The notes under the pieces are model-generated. The model saw only the letters and a list, made by a program, of their open reading frames with translations, ran no database searches and was not told the DNA's origin. From Lentisalinibacter orientalis (GTDB taxonomy: Bacteria > Pseudomonadota > Gammaproteobacteria > Steroidobacterales > Woeseiaceae), in NCBI RefSeq assembly GCF_040706535.1, contig NZ_JAPDRJ010000002.1, forward strand, positions 186,001 to 250,000: DNA of 64,000 nt. Reading direction: 5' to 3'. Every line of letters begins with the position of its first letter. Positions within the stretch are counted from its first letter, which is position 1. This document shows, piece by piece, positions 1 through 8,573 of the stretch. The position numbers and the translations under genes are program-made.

Positions 1-1369
1 CACGCACCCGCTGCGTCGCATCGGCCAGGCTCGGCCAGTCGGGATGATCCATAACCAGGGCCAGCCTCGCCCGGTCCAGCTCGCCGGCCGGCAGGTCGTG
101 GGTCTGGCGGTCCCGGATCTCCTGCAGCCGGTTCTCCAGCCGGCGCAGGAAGCGATAGGCGTCGAGCAGTTCCCACACGCTCTCGGCGGGCAGATAACGC
201 CGCTCGGCCAGCGCCGTCAGCGCGGCCCGCAGTTCCCGGCTCTGCAGGGCCTGGTCGCTGCCGCCGCGCACCAGCTGCCAGGATTGCGCGATGAACTCGA
301 TCTCGCGGATCCCGCCGGGACCGAGCTTCACGTTGGCATGCATCTCGCGCCGCTCGACCTCCGCACGGATCATCGCCTTCATGGAGCGCAGCGACTCGAA
401 GACGCCGTAGTCCAGATAACGGCGGTAGACGAACGGCGTGAGCACGTTCGCCTCCAGCTCGCCCCAGGCGGCCATGCCGGCCTCGTCGGACAGAGGCCGC
501 GCCTTCACGTAGGCGTAGCGCTCCCAGTCGCGGCCGTGCTGCAGCAGGTAATTCTCCATGGCGGAGAAGCTCACCACCGGCGGGCCGCTGTCGCCGAACG
601 GGCGCAGCCGGATGTCGACGCGGAAGACGAAGCCGTCGGCCGTCACCTCGCCCAGCAGCGCGACCACCCGGCGCACCATGCGGCCGAAGTACTCCGGCGC
701 CGATAACGGCTTCGGCCCGTCGCTCTCCTCCGCATCCGGGTAGACGAAGATGAGGTCGATGTCCGAGGAGAAATTGAGTTCGCGCCCGCCCAGCTTGCCC
801 ATGGCCATGGCGATCAGGGAGACCGGCTCGCCGGCGGCATCGCGCACCACCCCGTGGCGCTGCGACAACGCCTCGCCGGCGTGGCGGATGGCGGCGATGA
901 CCGCGGCATCGGCCAGATCGCTCAGCTCGTGCAGGGTCTCGTCCAGGGTGGCCAGACCGGCCAGGTCGCGCCAGGCGATGCGGGCCATCTCCCGCCGGCG
1001 CAGCCGCCGCAGCCGTCGTGCCGGGCCGTCCGCCCCGCCGTCTGCCGGGCCATCCGCCGATGCGTCGTCGACGGCATCGGCGACCGCGGCGGCAATCTCT
1101 GCCGGCCGCCGCGGGCGGCCCAGCTCGCCGCCGGCGATCAGCTCCGCGAACCCGGCCGGGTCGGCACGCAGCGTCTGGCGGACGAACTCGCTGGCGGCGA
1201 GCACCCGGGCGGCGACCGCCTCGCTGCCGTCGGCTTCGAGCGCGTCGGCGACCTCGTCGAGGGGCGCATCCAGCGACTGCAGGAACGCATCGAGATCGTC
1301 CGCCAGCGGGTGCGCCAGATCGGCCTCCATGGAAGATGACAGTGTCCCGATGAGCGCGTCCGCCGGCAT
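1..1369 (-). CDS. glnE: Bifunctional glutamine synthetase adenylyltransferase/deadenylase, partial (N-terminal part)
   Basis: GlnE adds AMP to glutamine synthetase and removes it again in response to nitrogen status. The gene runs off the left edge, so only about the first 456 residues are present. The adenylyltransferase signature is clear: MGKLGGRELNFSSDIDLIF is encoded at about 805-750, with the paired aspartates of the nucleotidyltransferase fold. Further on the frame carries VDIRLRPFGDSG and the GPGGIREIEF motif, all typical of GlnE. The start at 1369 is the first ATG of the frame and leaves 77 bases to the divergent flavodoxin gene. The 3' deadenylase half lies outside the window. Confidence 0.93.
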   Translation of the reverse strand, partial: MPADALIGTLSSSMEADLAHPLADDLDAFLQSLDAPLDEVADALEADGSEAVAARVLAASEFVRQTLRADPAGFAELIAGGELGRPRRPAEIAAAVADAVDDASADGPADGGADGPARRLRRLRRREMARIAWRDLAGLATLDETLHELSDLADAAVIAAIRHAGEALSQRHGVVRDAAGEPVSLIAMAMGKLGGRELNFSSDIDLIFVYPDAEESDGPKPLSAPEYFGRMVRRVVALLGEVTADGFVFRVDIRLRPFGDSGPPVVSFSAMENYLLQHGRDWERYAYVKARPLSDEAGMAAWGELEANVLTPFVYRRYLDYGVFESLRSMKAMIRAEVERREMHANVKLGPGGIREIEFIAQSWQLVRGGSDQALQSRELRAALTALAERRYLPAESVWELLDAYRFLRRLENRLQEIRDRQTHDLPAGELDRARLALVMDHPDWPSLADATQRVR

Positions 1370-1390
1370 GGCGGCAGTGTAGCCCGAGCA

Positions 1391-1416
1391 GCGGGCGGTT
1401 GCAGCGGGCGGTTGCA
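1391..1416. repeat. Two perfect tandem copies of a 13-bp unit
   Basis: GCGGGCGGTTGCA occurs twice in a row (1391-1403 and 1404-1416) and is followed by a GCG-rich run. It lies in the short divergent gap between glnE and the flavodoxin-like gene. It may be a small slippage-type duplication. I see no evidence of function. Confidence 0.8.
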
Positions 1417-1446
1417 GCGGCGGCGGCGCTGGACGACCATGCAGCG

Positions 1447-1914
1447 ATGGCCGACAAACACCTGCTGATCGTCTACCACTCCCAGTCTGGCACCACCGAA
1501 CGCATGGCGGAGGCCGTGATCCGCGGTGCCCGGCACGAGGAGATCGACGGCGTTACCGTACGCGTGCTCGGCGCGCTCGAGGCCGACGCCGACGACGTGC
1601 TCTGGAGCGACGCGCTGATCCTCGGCACGCCGGAGAATTTCGGCTATATGAGCGGCGGGCTGAAGGTCTTCCTCGACCGGGTCTACTATCCCTGCCTCGA
1701 GAAGGTGGAGGGCAAGCCGTACGCGCTGTTCGTGCGTGCCGGCAACGACGGCACCGGCGCCGTGACCAGCGTGCAGCGCATCGTCGCCGGGCTGGCGCTG
1801 AAGGAGGTCCAGCCGCCGCTGGTCATCGCCGGGGAATTCGACGAGGCGCGCCTGGACGAGTGCGAGGAGCTGGGGATGACCGTCGCCGCCGGGCTGGAAG
1901 CCGGCGTATTCTGA
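1447..1914 (+). CDS. Flavodoxin family protein / NAD(P)H-dependent FMN oxidoreductase
   Basis: A 155-residue single-domain protein of the flavodoxin-like fold, expected to bind FMN and act in cytoplasmic redox reactions. The N-terminal strand and phosphate loop (YHSQSGTTERMAEAV, residues 10-24) are the FMN phosphate-binding signature. The segment LGTPENFGYMSGGLKVFLDR matches the second flavin loop of WrbA/flavodoxin-type proteins. An in-frame ATG lies 48 bases upstream, but the sequence between is low-complexity, so the start at 1447 is preferred. It is divergent from glnE. The electron donor and acceptor cannot be read from the sequence. Confidence 0.85.
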   Translation: MADKHLLIVYHSQSGTTERMAEAVIRGARHEEIDGVTVRVLGALEADADDVLWSDALILGTPENFGYMSGGLKVFLDRVYYPCLEKVEGKPYALFVRAGNDGTGAVTSVQRIVAGLALKEVQPPLVIAGEFDEARLDECEELGMTVAAGLEAGVF

Positions 1915-1930
1915 CGCGCTTGCCGCCCGC

Positions 1931-4117
1931 TCAGGTCGCGGCGGCCGCCACCCGCTCTGCGTCTGCCAGGCCGGCCACGACGTCGGCCAGCGGGATCGGC
2001 TCGCCGATGTGGTAGCCCTGGGCGTAGTCGACGCCGAGTTCGCGCACCTTGCGCCGGACGGACTCGCTGGTGACGTATTCGGCCACCGTGGCGAGCCCCA
2101 TCACCCGGGCCACCTGGGTGATGGCGGCGATCATCGCTTCCGAGACCCGGTTGGCGGTGACGTCGCGGACGAAACTGCCGTCGATCTTCAGCGTGTCCAC
2201 GTCGAAGTCCTTCAGGTAGGCGAAAGAGCTGAGGCCCGCGCCGAAATCGTCCAGCGAGAAGCGGCAGCCGAGTTCGCGCATGGTGGCGATGAACGCGGCG
2301 GCACGGTCCATGTTGGCCACCGCCGCCGTCTCGGTGATCTCGAAGCAGAGCGCGGCGGGGGCCACGCCGCTCGCCTCCACCCGCTCGCGGACGTAGCCGA
2401 GGAACTCGTCGTCGCCCAGCGACTGGCCGGACAGGTTGATGGCGAAGACGTGGCCGGCGTCGGCGGGGGCGCCGGCGACCTGATCCAGCGCGCGGCCGAC
2501 CACCCAGCGGTCGAGCCGCGGCATGAGCTGGTAGCGCTCGGCCGCGGACAGGAACTGCTCGGGCGCGAGCCACTCGCCACCCTCGCCGCGCATGCGCAGC
2601 AGGACCTCGTGGTAGGCGGAGCCCGCAGCGTTCAGGGGCGCGATGGGCTGGGCCAGGAGCTCGAACTCGTCCCGGTCGAGCGCGTTCTGCAGGTGCGCCA
2701 CGATGCGGATGTCGTCCGCGCGGCGGATGATGCTGCGGTCGTCCTGGTCGTAGACCTCGACCCGGTCGCGGCCGTGCTCCTTGGCCGCCGTGCAGGCCAC
2801 CTTCGGCGCCACCAGGGCGGCGGCCGCGCCGCCGGAGTCGCGGCGCCATGCCGCGACGCCGGCGCTGACCGTGATGGTGACGGCCTTGTCGCCGCGCAGG
2901 TACGAGAGCCGGCGGGCACGACGGCGCACGTCCTCGGCGAATGAGGCCGCGCGCTCGACGTCGCAGTGGTGCAGCAGGACGCCGAAGTTGTCGCCCGACA
3001 GGCGGGTCGCGACGCCGTCATGGGGCACGGCCTGCTGCAACTCCGCGGCGAAACGGCGGAGGATGTCGTCGCCGGCGTCGTGGCCGAAACTGTCGTTGAC
3101 CAGCTGCAGCTTGTCGAGGTCGAAGATCACCAGCGCGTGGCCGTCGTCGTCCGCGGCCAGCTCGCGGTAGCTCTCGCGCAGGTGCGCCTCGAAGCCGACC
3201 CGGTTCACGAGTCCGGTGAGCCCGTCGTAATAGCTCTCCATCACCCGTTCGGCTCGTCTGGCGACCAGGCTCGCGAAACGCCGTTCCCGCTCGCCGAAGC
3301 CGCTGCCGTCGGTGCGGCCGGCCAGCGCGAAGACGCCGCTCACGCGCCCGCCGCGCTCGCGCACGGGGCAGAGCAGCAGCTGATAGCCGTCGCCGGCCTG
3401 GCTGACGCCCTCGGGCACCGTCGCGATGTCCAGCACGCTGGGGGTGCGGCGGCGGCTCAGCCGCGGCAGGAAACGCCCGACGATGACCTCGTCCAGTGCC
3501 CGCCGGTCGGCGCCCTTCCAGCTGCGGTGGGTGGCGCCGATGCGGATCTGCTTCGACGGCAGGATCAATACGCTGTAGCCCACGCCGAGATGGCGGCCGC
3601 AGGCGCGTACGAGGCCGGCGAGCTGCGCCTGGCCGTGGGGAGCCTCCTCCAGCTGTTGCTCCAGTTCGTAGAGCAGGTCCAGTTCCGCGTTCGGGCCGGC
3701 GACGTCCGGCTCGCCCCCGGAAGGGCGCCCGGCCAGCAAGCCGGTCAGCAGAGGCAGGGCCCGGGAGACGACGGCAAACGGCGCGCCGTCGCCGGCGTCT
3801 TCCCCGGACCCGCGGCAGGCGAGCACGCCGGCGCGCCGGCCGGCCGGTTCCGCCAGCGGGAATACGTGCAGGGCATCGCCGTCGGGCAGCGTCAGCTCGC
3901 GCGGATCGGCAGGTGTCGACGCCGCATAGAACAGCTCCGGGGGCAGAGACAGCAGCGCGCTCGTCACCTGCCGGTCCGGGCCGCCGGCGCTGCTCCAGAC
4001 GAACTGGCCGTCGTCACCGTAGAAGTCGATACGGCACGCGGCCGGCAGCAGGGCCGACAGCGCTTCGCCGAGCGCCCGGAAATCGACGCCGGCACAGCTT
4101 TTCCCGATTCCTTCCAT
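1931..4117 (-). CDS. GGDEF-EAL protein (cyclic di-GMP turnover or sensing) with an N-terminal sensory region
   Basis: About 728 residues. The first ~280 form a GAF-like sensory region with no clear membrane segment, then a GGDEF domain (from DGLTGLVNR) and an EAL domain follow. The GGDEF signature is degenerate: it reads SGDNF, so cyclase activity is doubtful. The EAL side reads EVLLR in place of EALLR but keeps the Asn of INLSGQ, FEITET, DDFGAG and KIDGSF, so phosphodiesterase activity is plausible. The likely role is c-di-GMP hydrolysis, with the GGDEF part acting as a regulatory GTP site. An ATG at 4177 is possible, but the extra 20 residues look non-coding and a GGAA motif sits before 4117. 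Confidence 0.85.
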   Translation of the reverse strand: MEGIGKSCAGVDFRALGEALSALLPAACRIDFYGDDGQFVWSSAGGPDRQVTSALLSLPPELFYAASTPADPRELTLPDGDALHVFPLAEPAGRRAGVLACRGSGEDAGDGAPFAVVSRALPLLTGLLAGRPSGGEPDVAGPNAELDLLYELEQQLEEAPHGQAQLAGLVRACGRHLGVGYSVLILPSKQIRIGATHRSWKGADRRALDEVIVGRFLPRLSRRRTPSVLDIATVPEGVSQAGDGYQLLLCPVRERGGRVSGVFALAGRTDGSGFGERERRFASLVARRAERVMESYYDGLTGLVNRVGFEAHLRESYRELAADDDGHALVIFDLDKLQLVNDSFGHDAGDDILRRFAAELQQAVPHDGVATRLSGDNFGVLLHHCDVERAASFAEDVRRRARRLSYLRGDKAVTITVSAGVAAWRRDSGGAAAALVAPKVACTAAKEHGRDRVEVYDQDDRSIIRRADDIRIVAHLQNALDRDEFELLAQPIAPLNAAGSAYHEVLLRMRGEGGEWLAPEQFLSAAERYQLMPRLDRWVVGRALDQVAGAPADAGHVFAINLSGQSLGDDEFLGYVRERVEASGVAPAALCFEITETAAVANMDRAAAFIATMRELGCRFSLDDFGAGLSSFAYLKDFDVDTLKIDGSFVRDVTANRVSEAMIAAITQVARVMGLATVAEYVTSESVRRKVRELGVDYAQGYHIGEPIPLADVVAGLADAERVAAAAT

Positions 4118-4299
4118 CCGCGTTCCGTGCGTACGGCGGCCTGCCGGCAGCCGCCGGCCCTGGTCCGCCCCGACCATGAATGGTGCGGAATCAGGGGCCG
4201 GCTGTCTGTGATGCCCGTCGCAGCGCTGCCCGGCCGGTCAACACCGGCCGCGAGCCGATCCCCGGCAATCCCGGGCGGCCCCTCACCCGGTCCGCGGCC

Positions 4300-5256
4300 T
4301 CAGGGCAGGCCGGCGAGCCACTCGTCGTCCGAGCCCTCGGTGATGTCCTCGAACAGGAAGGTGCTGAGATAGCGCTCGCCGGTGTCGGGCAGCATCGCCA
4401 GCAGCACCGAGCCCGCGGGCGCGGATTCCGCCGCCTTCAGCGCGGCCGCCAGCGTGGCGCCGCCGGAGACGCCGGTGAAGATGCCCTCGTTCGCGGCCAG
4501 TGCCCGTGACGTCTTCGCGGCGGTATCGTCGTCGATAGGAATGAGATCGTCGTAAATCTCCCTGTTCAGCACGTCCGGCAGGAAGTCCGGCGTCCAGCCC
4601 TGGATCTTGTGCGGATGCCACTCCTTGCCCGCCAGCAGCTGGGCGGCCTCGGGCTCGGTCGCCACGATGCGCAGGTCCGGGCGCGCGGCCTTCAGCACCT
4701 CGCCGGCGCCGGTCATGGTGCCGCCCGTGCCGTAGCCGGTCACCCAGTAGTCGAGCCGGCGGGCGGCGAAGTCGCGGAGAATCTCCGGGCCGGTGGTGCT
4801 GCGGTGGAAGGCCGGGTTGGCCGGGTTCTGGAACTGTCGGGCCAGGAACCAGCCCCTCTCCTCGGCCAGTTCCTCGGCGCGGCGCACCATGCCGGTGCCC
4901 TTCTCCGACGCCGGCGTGAGGATGACCTTCGCCCCCAGCGCGCGCATGATCTTGCGCCGCTCCACCGAGAAGCTCTCGGCCATGGTGGCGACGAAGGGAT
5001 AGCCCCTCGCGGCGCACACCATCGCCAGCGCGATGCCCGTGTTGCCGGACGTGGCTTCCACCACGGTCTGGCCGGGCTTCAGCGCGCCGCGCTGCTCGGC
5101 GTCGATGATGACCGCGTAGGCCAGCCGGTCCTTCACCGAAGCCATGGGATTGAAGGATTCCACCTTCACGTAGAGCGTCACGTGGTCGGGACCCGTACGG
5201 TGCAGCCGCACGACCGGCGTGTTGCCGATGGTGTCGAGTATGCTGTCGTAGATCAT
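4300..5256 (-). CDS. cysK: Cysteine synthase (O-acetylserine sulfhydrylase)
   Basis: A 318-residue PLP enzyme that makes L-cysteine from O-acetylserine and sulfide, the last step of sulfur assimilation. Lys42 in SVKDRLA is the Schiff-base lysine. SGNTG (70-74) is the substrate/asparagine loop, and GYGTGGT is the PLP-phosphate loop. SFNP before the lysine and the family-typical length also fit. It is divergent from cysB, the classical regulator of cysteine biosynthesis, which supports the assignment. A CysM-type role cannot be excluded by eye. Confidence 0.92.
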   Translation of the reverse strand: MIYDSILDTIGNTPVVRLHRTGPDHVTLYVKVESFNPMASVKDRLAYAVIIDAEQRGALKPGQTVVEATSGNTGIALAMVCAARGYPFVATMAESFSVERRKIMRALGAKVILTPASEKGTGMVRRAEELAEERGWFLARQFQNPANPAFHRSTTGPEILRDFAARRLDYWVTGYGTGGTMTGAGEVLKAARPDLRIVATEPEAAQLLAGKEWHPHKIQGWTPDFLPDVLNREIYDDLIPIDDDTAAKTSRALAANEGIFTGVSGGATLAAALKAAESAPAGSVLLAMLPDTGERYLSTFLFEDITEGSDDEWLAGLP

Positions 5257-5286
5257 CGTCGCATCCGGTTGCGAATAAGGCCCGAG

Positions 5287-5314
5287 ACTATAACGGGCGA
5301 GAGCAAGTCGGCAA
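5287..5314 (-). promoter_or_regulatory. Candidate sigma-70 promoter for cysK
   Basis: On the minus strand TTGCCG (5314-5309) and TATAGT (5292-5287) are 16 bases apart, matching 4/6 and 5/6 of the consensus. Transcription would start near 5280, giving a leader of about 24 nt. The surrounding 5257-5384 gap is AT-rich for this genome, as expected of a CysB-bound divergent control region. I could not place a CysB site with confidence. Confidence 0.45.
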
Positions 5315-5384
5315 AAATAATGAAATTTTCTTCGCTTATGCCCGGTCGTTATATAGAGTACGGGAAAGGGAAGCGGACCGAACC

Positions 5385-6395
5385 ATGAAACTGCAGCAGC
5401 TGAGATACCTGCTGGCCATCGTCGACAACGGCCTGAACATCACGGCGGCGTCGGAACGGCTGCACACCTCCCAGCCCGGTGTGAGCAAGCAGATCCGCCA
5501 GCTCGAGGAGGAGCTGGGGCTCGCGTTGTTCGTGCGCAAGGGCAAGAGCCTCGCCGGACTCACGGCCGCCGGCCAGGAAGTGGTGGTCCGCGCGCGCAGC
5601 ATCATGCAGGAGGTCGAGAACATCCGGACCGTGGCGGCGAATGCCCACCGCGAGACCGAGGGCACGCTGGCCATCGGCACCACCCACACCCAGGCACGCT
5701 ACGTCCTGCCGGAGGTGATCCGGCGGTTCCGGGAGCGTTACCCGAACGTGAGCCTCGAGCTGCATCAGGGCACCTCCGAGCAGATCGCGGACATGGTGCA
5801 GGCCCGCAACATCGACTTCGCCATCGCCAGCGGAGGCGAGGATCTGTTCTCGGATCTCGTCTGCCTGCCCTGCTATCGCTGGGACCGCACGATACTCGCC
5901 CCCCGGGACCACGAGCTGGCACGGCGGGCCGGCAAGCCGGGCATCCGCGATCTCGCCCGTTACCCGCTGGTCACCTACGTCTTCAGCTTCAGCGGCGAAT
6001 CGTCCCTGAAGCGGGCCTTCGCCGCGGAGGGCCTGGAGCCCGACGTGGTCTTCACCGCCCGGGACGCGGACGTGATCAAGACCTACGTGCGCATGGGCAT
6101 GGGCGTCGGCATCGTCGCCGCCATGGCCCACGATTGCGCGGACCGGGCGGATCTGGTCGCCATCGACGCAGCCGGCCTGTTCCCGCGCAGCACCACCTGG
6201 ATCGGCTTCCGCCGGGACACGGTGCTGAAGCGCTACATGCGGGAGTTCATGCTGTTGTTCGCCCCGCACCTGAGCGCAGCGCTGGTCGACCGCTGCCTCG
6301 CGGCGCCGGACCAGGACGCCGTGGACGCGCTGTTCGAGGAGATCGAGCTGCCGCTGCGGGGCGGCTGCCCCGACGGCTATTCCGCGGCCGCCTGA
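5385..6395 (+). CDS. cysB: CysB-type LysR family transcriptional regulator
   Basis: A 336-residue LysR-type regulator. The N-terminal winged helix (MKLQQLRYL... QPGVSKQIRQLE... LFVRKGKSL) and the effector domain (GTTHTQARYVLP, LHQGTSEQI, the IAS region, GMGVGIVA) match the CysB/Cbl group rather than generic LysR proteins. CysB senses N-acetylserine and sulfide status and activates sulfate assimilation genes. Its position divergent from cysK, with 128 bases between them, agrees. It probably controls cysK and itself. Cbl is the main alternative. Confidence 0.88.
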   Translation: MKLQQLRYLLAIVDNGLNITAASERLHTSQPGVSKQIRQLEEELGLALFVRKGKSLAGLTAAGQEVVVRARSIMQEVENIRTVAANAHRETEGTLAIGTTHTQARYVLPEVIRRFRERYPNVSLELHQGTSEQIADMVQARNIDFAIASGGEDLFSDLVCLPCYRWDRTILAPRDHELARRAGKPGIRDLARYPLVTYVFSFSGESSLKRAFAAEGLEPDVVFTARDADVIKTYVRMGMGVGIVAAMAHDCADRADLVAIDAAGLFPRSTTWIGFRRDTVLKRYMREFMLLFAPHLSAALVDRCLAAPDQDAVDALFEEIELPLRGGCPDGYSAAA

Positions 6396-6422
6396 ACAAC
6401 CCGGTAACGACTCAGCAGCCGA

Positions 6423-7055
6423 TCAGTAGATGCGGAAGCCGCCGTGGCGACGGCGGCTGCGGTGGTCGATCCACCACATGCCCGCCACGAAGCCGAGCGC
6501 CAGGGAGACGACGGCGGCGCCCAGGACCATCGGCCAGGGCAGGCTGAACTGATACAGCGACATGCTCTGGCGGAAGCCCTCGTTCTCTTCGCGCAGTTCG
6601 GCGACGGTGGCCCTGGCGGTCGCCAGCTCCTCCGCCTGCGCGGCCGTCATGCTCTCCAGCTCCGCGATGCGGCCTGCAGAGCCCGAGAAGGCCTCGCGGG
6701 TATCGGCCAGCTCCTGACTGACGCGCTCGAGTTCCGCACGGGTCTGATCGACGATGAGCCGCGCGGGCTTGTCGTCCACCAGGAAGCCCGCCTTCACCCA
6801 GCCCTCGGTCCCGTCGGGCAGGCGCACCTGGGCGTACAGTGGCCCGCGGGTCAGGACGGTCAGCTCCTGGCCGCTCTCGAGGGTGCGGAACGCCCGGTCG
6901 CTGGTGTCCTCCGCGCGGTGCAGTCCCAGGCGCAGGTTATCGGTCACGTAGGCCGTCTGTGCCCACAGCGGCGGGGCCAGCGCCAGCAGCGCGAACAGCG
7001 CCACCGCCTGAACATACCGTGCGGGCCCGCGACCCTGTGCGTGACATAATCTCAT
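6423..7055 (-). CDS. SH3 domain-containing, membrane-anchored protein (TIGR04211 type)
   Basis: A 210-residue envelope protein. Residues 1-32 are a signal peptide, about 35-95 a bacterial SH3 domain (YVTDNLRLGLHR... GTEGWVKAGFL), 105-165 a coiled coil, and 172-195 a transmembrane helix followed by a basic tail. This order is that of the gammaproteobacterial TIGR04211 family (YgiM-like). The role is not established; SH3 domains of this kind usually contact the cell wall. It starts 15 bases downstream of the dacB stop on the same strand, so the two are probably cotranscribed and both act at the wall. Confidence 0.8.
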   Translation of the reverse strand: MRLCHAQGRGPARYVQAVALFALLALAPPLWAQTAYVTDNLRLGLHRAEDTSDRAFRTLESGQELTVLTRGPLYAQVRLPDGTEGWVKAGFLVDDKPARLIVDQTRAELERVSQELADTREAFSGSAGRIAELESMTAAQAEELATARATVAELREENEGFRQSMSLYQFSLPWPMVLGAAVVSLALGFVAGMWWIDHRSRRRHGGFRIY

Positions 7056-7069
7056 GGCGCCGCAGTCTA

Positions 7070-8506
7070 CTACGGCGCCTCCGGCGAAAGTGAGAACTGG
7101 TTCAGCCATTCGAGCAGCGCATCCTGCAGCTCGTCGCCGGGACCCCGGTGCACCTCGCCGGCATTGTGCAGCACCACCACCGCGTAGCGTGTGCCGTCGC
7201 CGGCCTGCAGGTAGCCTGCCAGTGTGCTGACGTGGTCGAGCGAACCGGTCTTCAGGCGCGCGCGGCCGGCGATGGTGCCGCCGCGGCGCCGGCCGTAGGT
7301 GCCGTCCATGCCGGAGATGGCCATCGAGGCGGCGAACTCCGGCATCCAGGGGCTGGCCCAGGCCGCAGTCAGGAGCTCGCCCATGTGGCGGGCGGTGATC
7401 CGCGCCTCGCGGGAGCGGCCGGCGCCGTTCTCCAGCACGAGTTCCGGGAAGCGGAAGCCGCGGTCGTCCAGCCAGGCCGCAACGGCCCGGCGTCCCTTCT
7501 CCTCCGTGCCCGGCGGCCCGTAGCGTTCGGCACCCAGGGTAAAGAGGAGCTGGCGGGTCATGACGTTGTTGCTGTACTTGTTGATGGAGCGGATGACCTC
7601 GCCCAGCGGCAGCGACGTCATGGTGAACAACCGCTCGGCGCCGGGCGGCGTCTCCGCCACCACCAGGCCGCCGCCGAGCTCGCCGCCCGTCTCCCGCCAC
7701 AGCGCCGTAAACAATCCGAACACGAAGTCCTCGTGGCCGAGCACGCTGCGGGCCAGCGAGTAGCGGCCGCAGGCCGCGGGGAAGTCGCCGGAGAAAGTCA
7801 CTGCGCGCTCGTCCCGGCGGGCCCGCACCGCGATGCCCCGCTGATACCCCCGGCAACGGCCTGCCGCCGGTTGCAGACGGTTGTCCACGCGCAGGTTGGC
7901 CAGCGGCGGCTCCATGTCCACCAGCACGCCGTCGGCGGCCGGCTCGAACCAGAAGCGCACGACGTTGAAGTTCACTAGCAGCGCATGGGGCGTGACGTTG
8001 TAGGCGCGCAGCGGCTGGTTGTCGAAGGCGCCGCGATCCTCCGGCGCCGGCTGGAAATAACCGGTATCGAGGATCAGGTCGCCCTCGATCCGCTGCAGAC
8101 CGCGGCGGCGCAACTCCCGCAGCAGCAGCCAGAATCGCTCCTGGACCAGGTAGGGGTCGCCGCCGCCGCGCAGAATCAGGTCGCCGTCCAGCACGCCGTC
8201 CTCGAGACGACCGTCCAGGTACACGTCCGTCTGCCAGGTGTGCGCCGGGCCGAGTTCGTCCAGGGCGGCGAAGGTGGTGAGCAGCTTCAGCACCGAGGCC
8301 GGATTGCGCGGCGCATCCGCATTGTGGGCGAGCACCTCGCGGCCGCTGCCGAGTTCCTGCACGTGGATGCTGAGGTCGTCCGGGTCGAGGCCATGACCGT
8401 CGAGCACGGCCTGCACCTGCGGGGGCAGGGCGGCCGCTGCGGGCGTCGCGGCAAGAAAGGCGACCAGGACGGCGACCGGGCCGGCGGCCCGGAGAACAAT
8501 CAGCAT
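7070..8506 (-). CDS. dacB: D-alanyl-D-alanine carboxypeptidase/endopeptidase (PBP4)
   Basis: A 478-residue periplasmic class C penicillin-binding protein that trims and cleaves peptidoglycan cross-links. An N-terminal signal peptide of about 25 residues is visible. The three catalytic motifs of serine peptidases family S13 are in place: SVLK at 71-74, SNN at 312-314 and KTG at 419-421. The long insertion between the first two motifs is characteristic of PBP4. It is followed closely by the SH3 protein gene. Confidence 0.92.
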   Translation of the reverse strand: MLIVLRAAGPVAVLVAFLAATPAAAALPPQVQAVLDGHGLDPDDLSIHVQELGSGREVLAHNADAPRNPASVLKLLTTFAALDELGPAHTWQTDVYLDGRLEDGVLDGDLILRGGGDPYLVQERFWLLLRELRRRGLQRIEGDLILDTGYFQPAPEDRGAFDNQPLRAYNVTPHALLVNFNVVRFWFEPAADGVLVDMEPPLANLRVDNRLQPAAGRCRGYQRGIAVRARRDERAVTFSGDFPAACGRYSLARSVLGHEDFVFGLFTALWRETGGELGGGLVVAETPPGAERLFTMTSLPLGEVIRSINKYSNNVMTRQLLFTLGAERYGPPGTEEKGRRAVAAWLDDRGFRFPELVLENGAGRSREARITARHMGELLTAAWASPWMPEFAASMAISGMDGTYGRRRGGTIAGRARLKTGSLDHVSTLAGYLQAGDGTRYAVVVLHNAGEVHRGPGDELQDALLEWLNQFSLSPEAP

Positions 8507-8573
8507 CGGTTAAACTCCGCTCTCGTTTCGCGAGCCATTGCAGTCATTCCAGTCACCGTCGGGGGAGCAGCGC

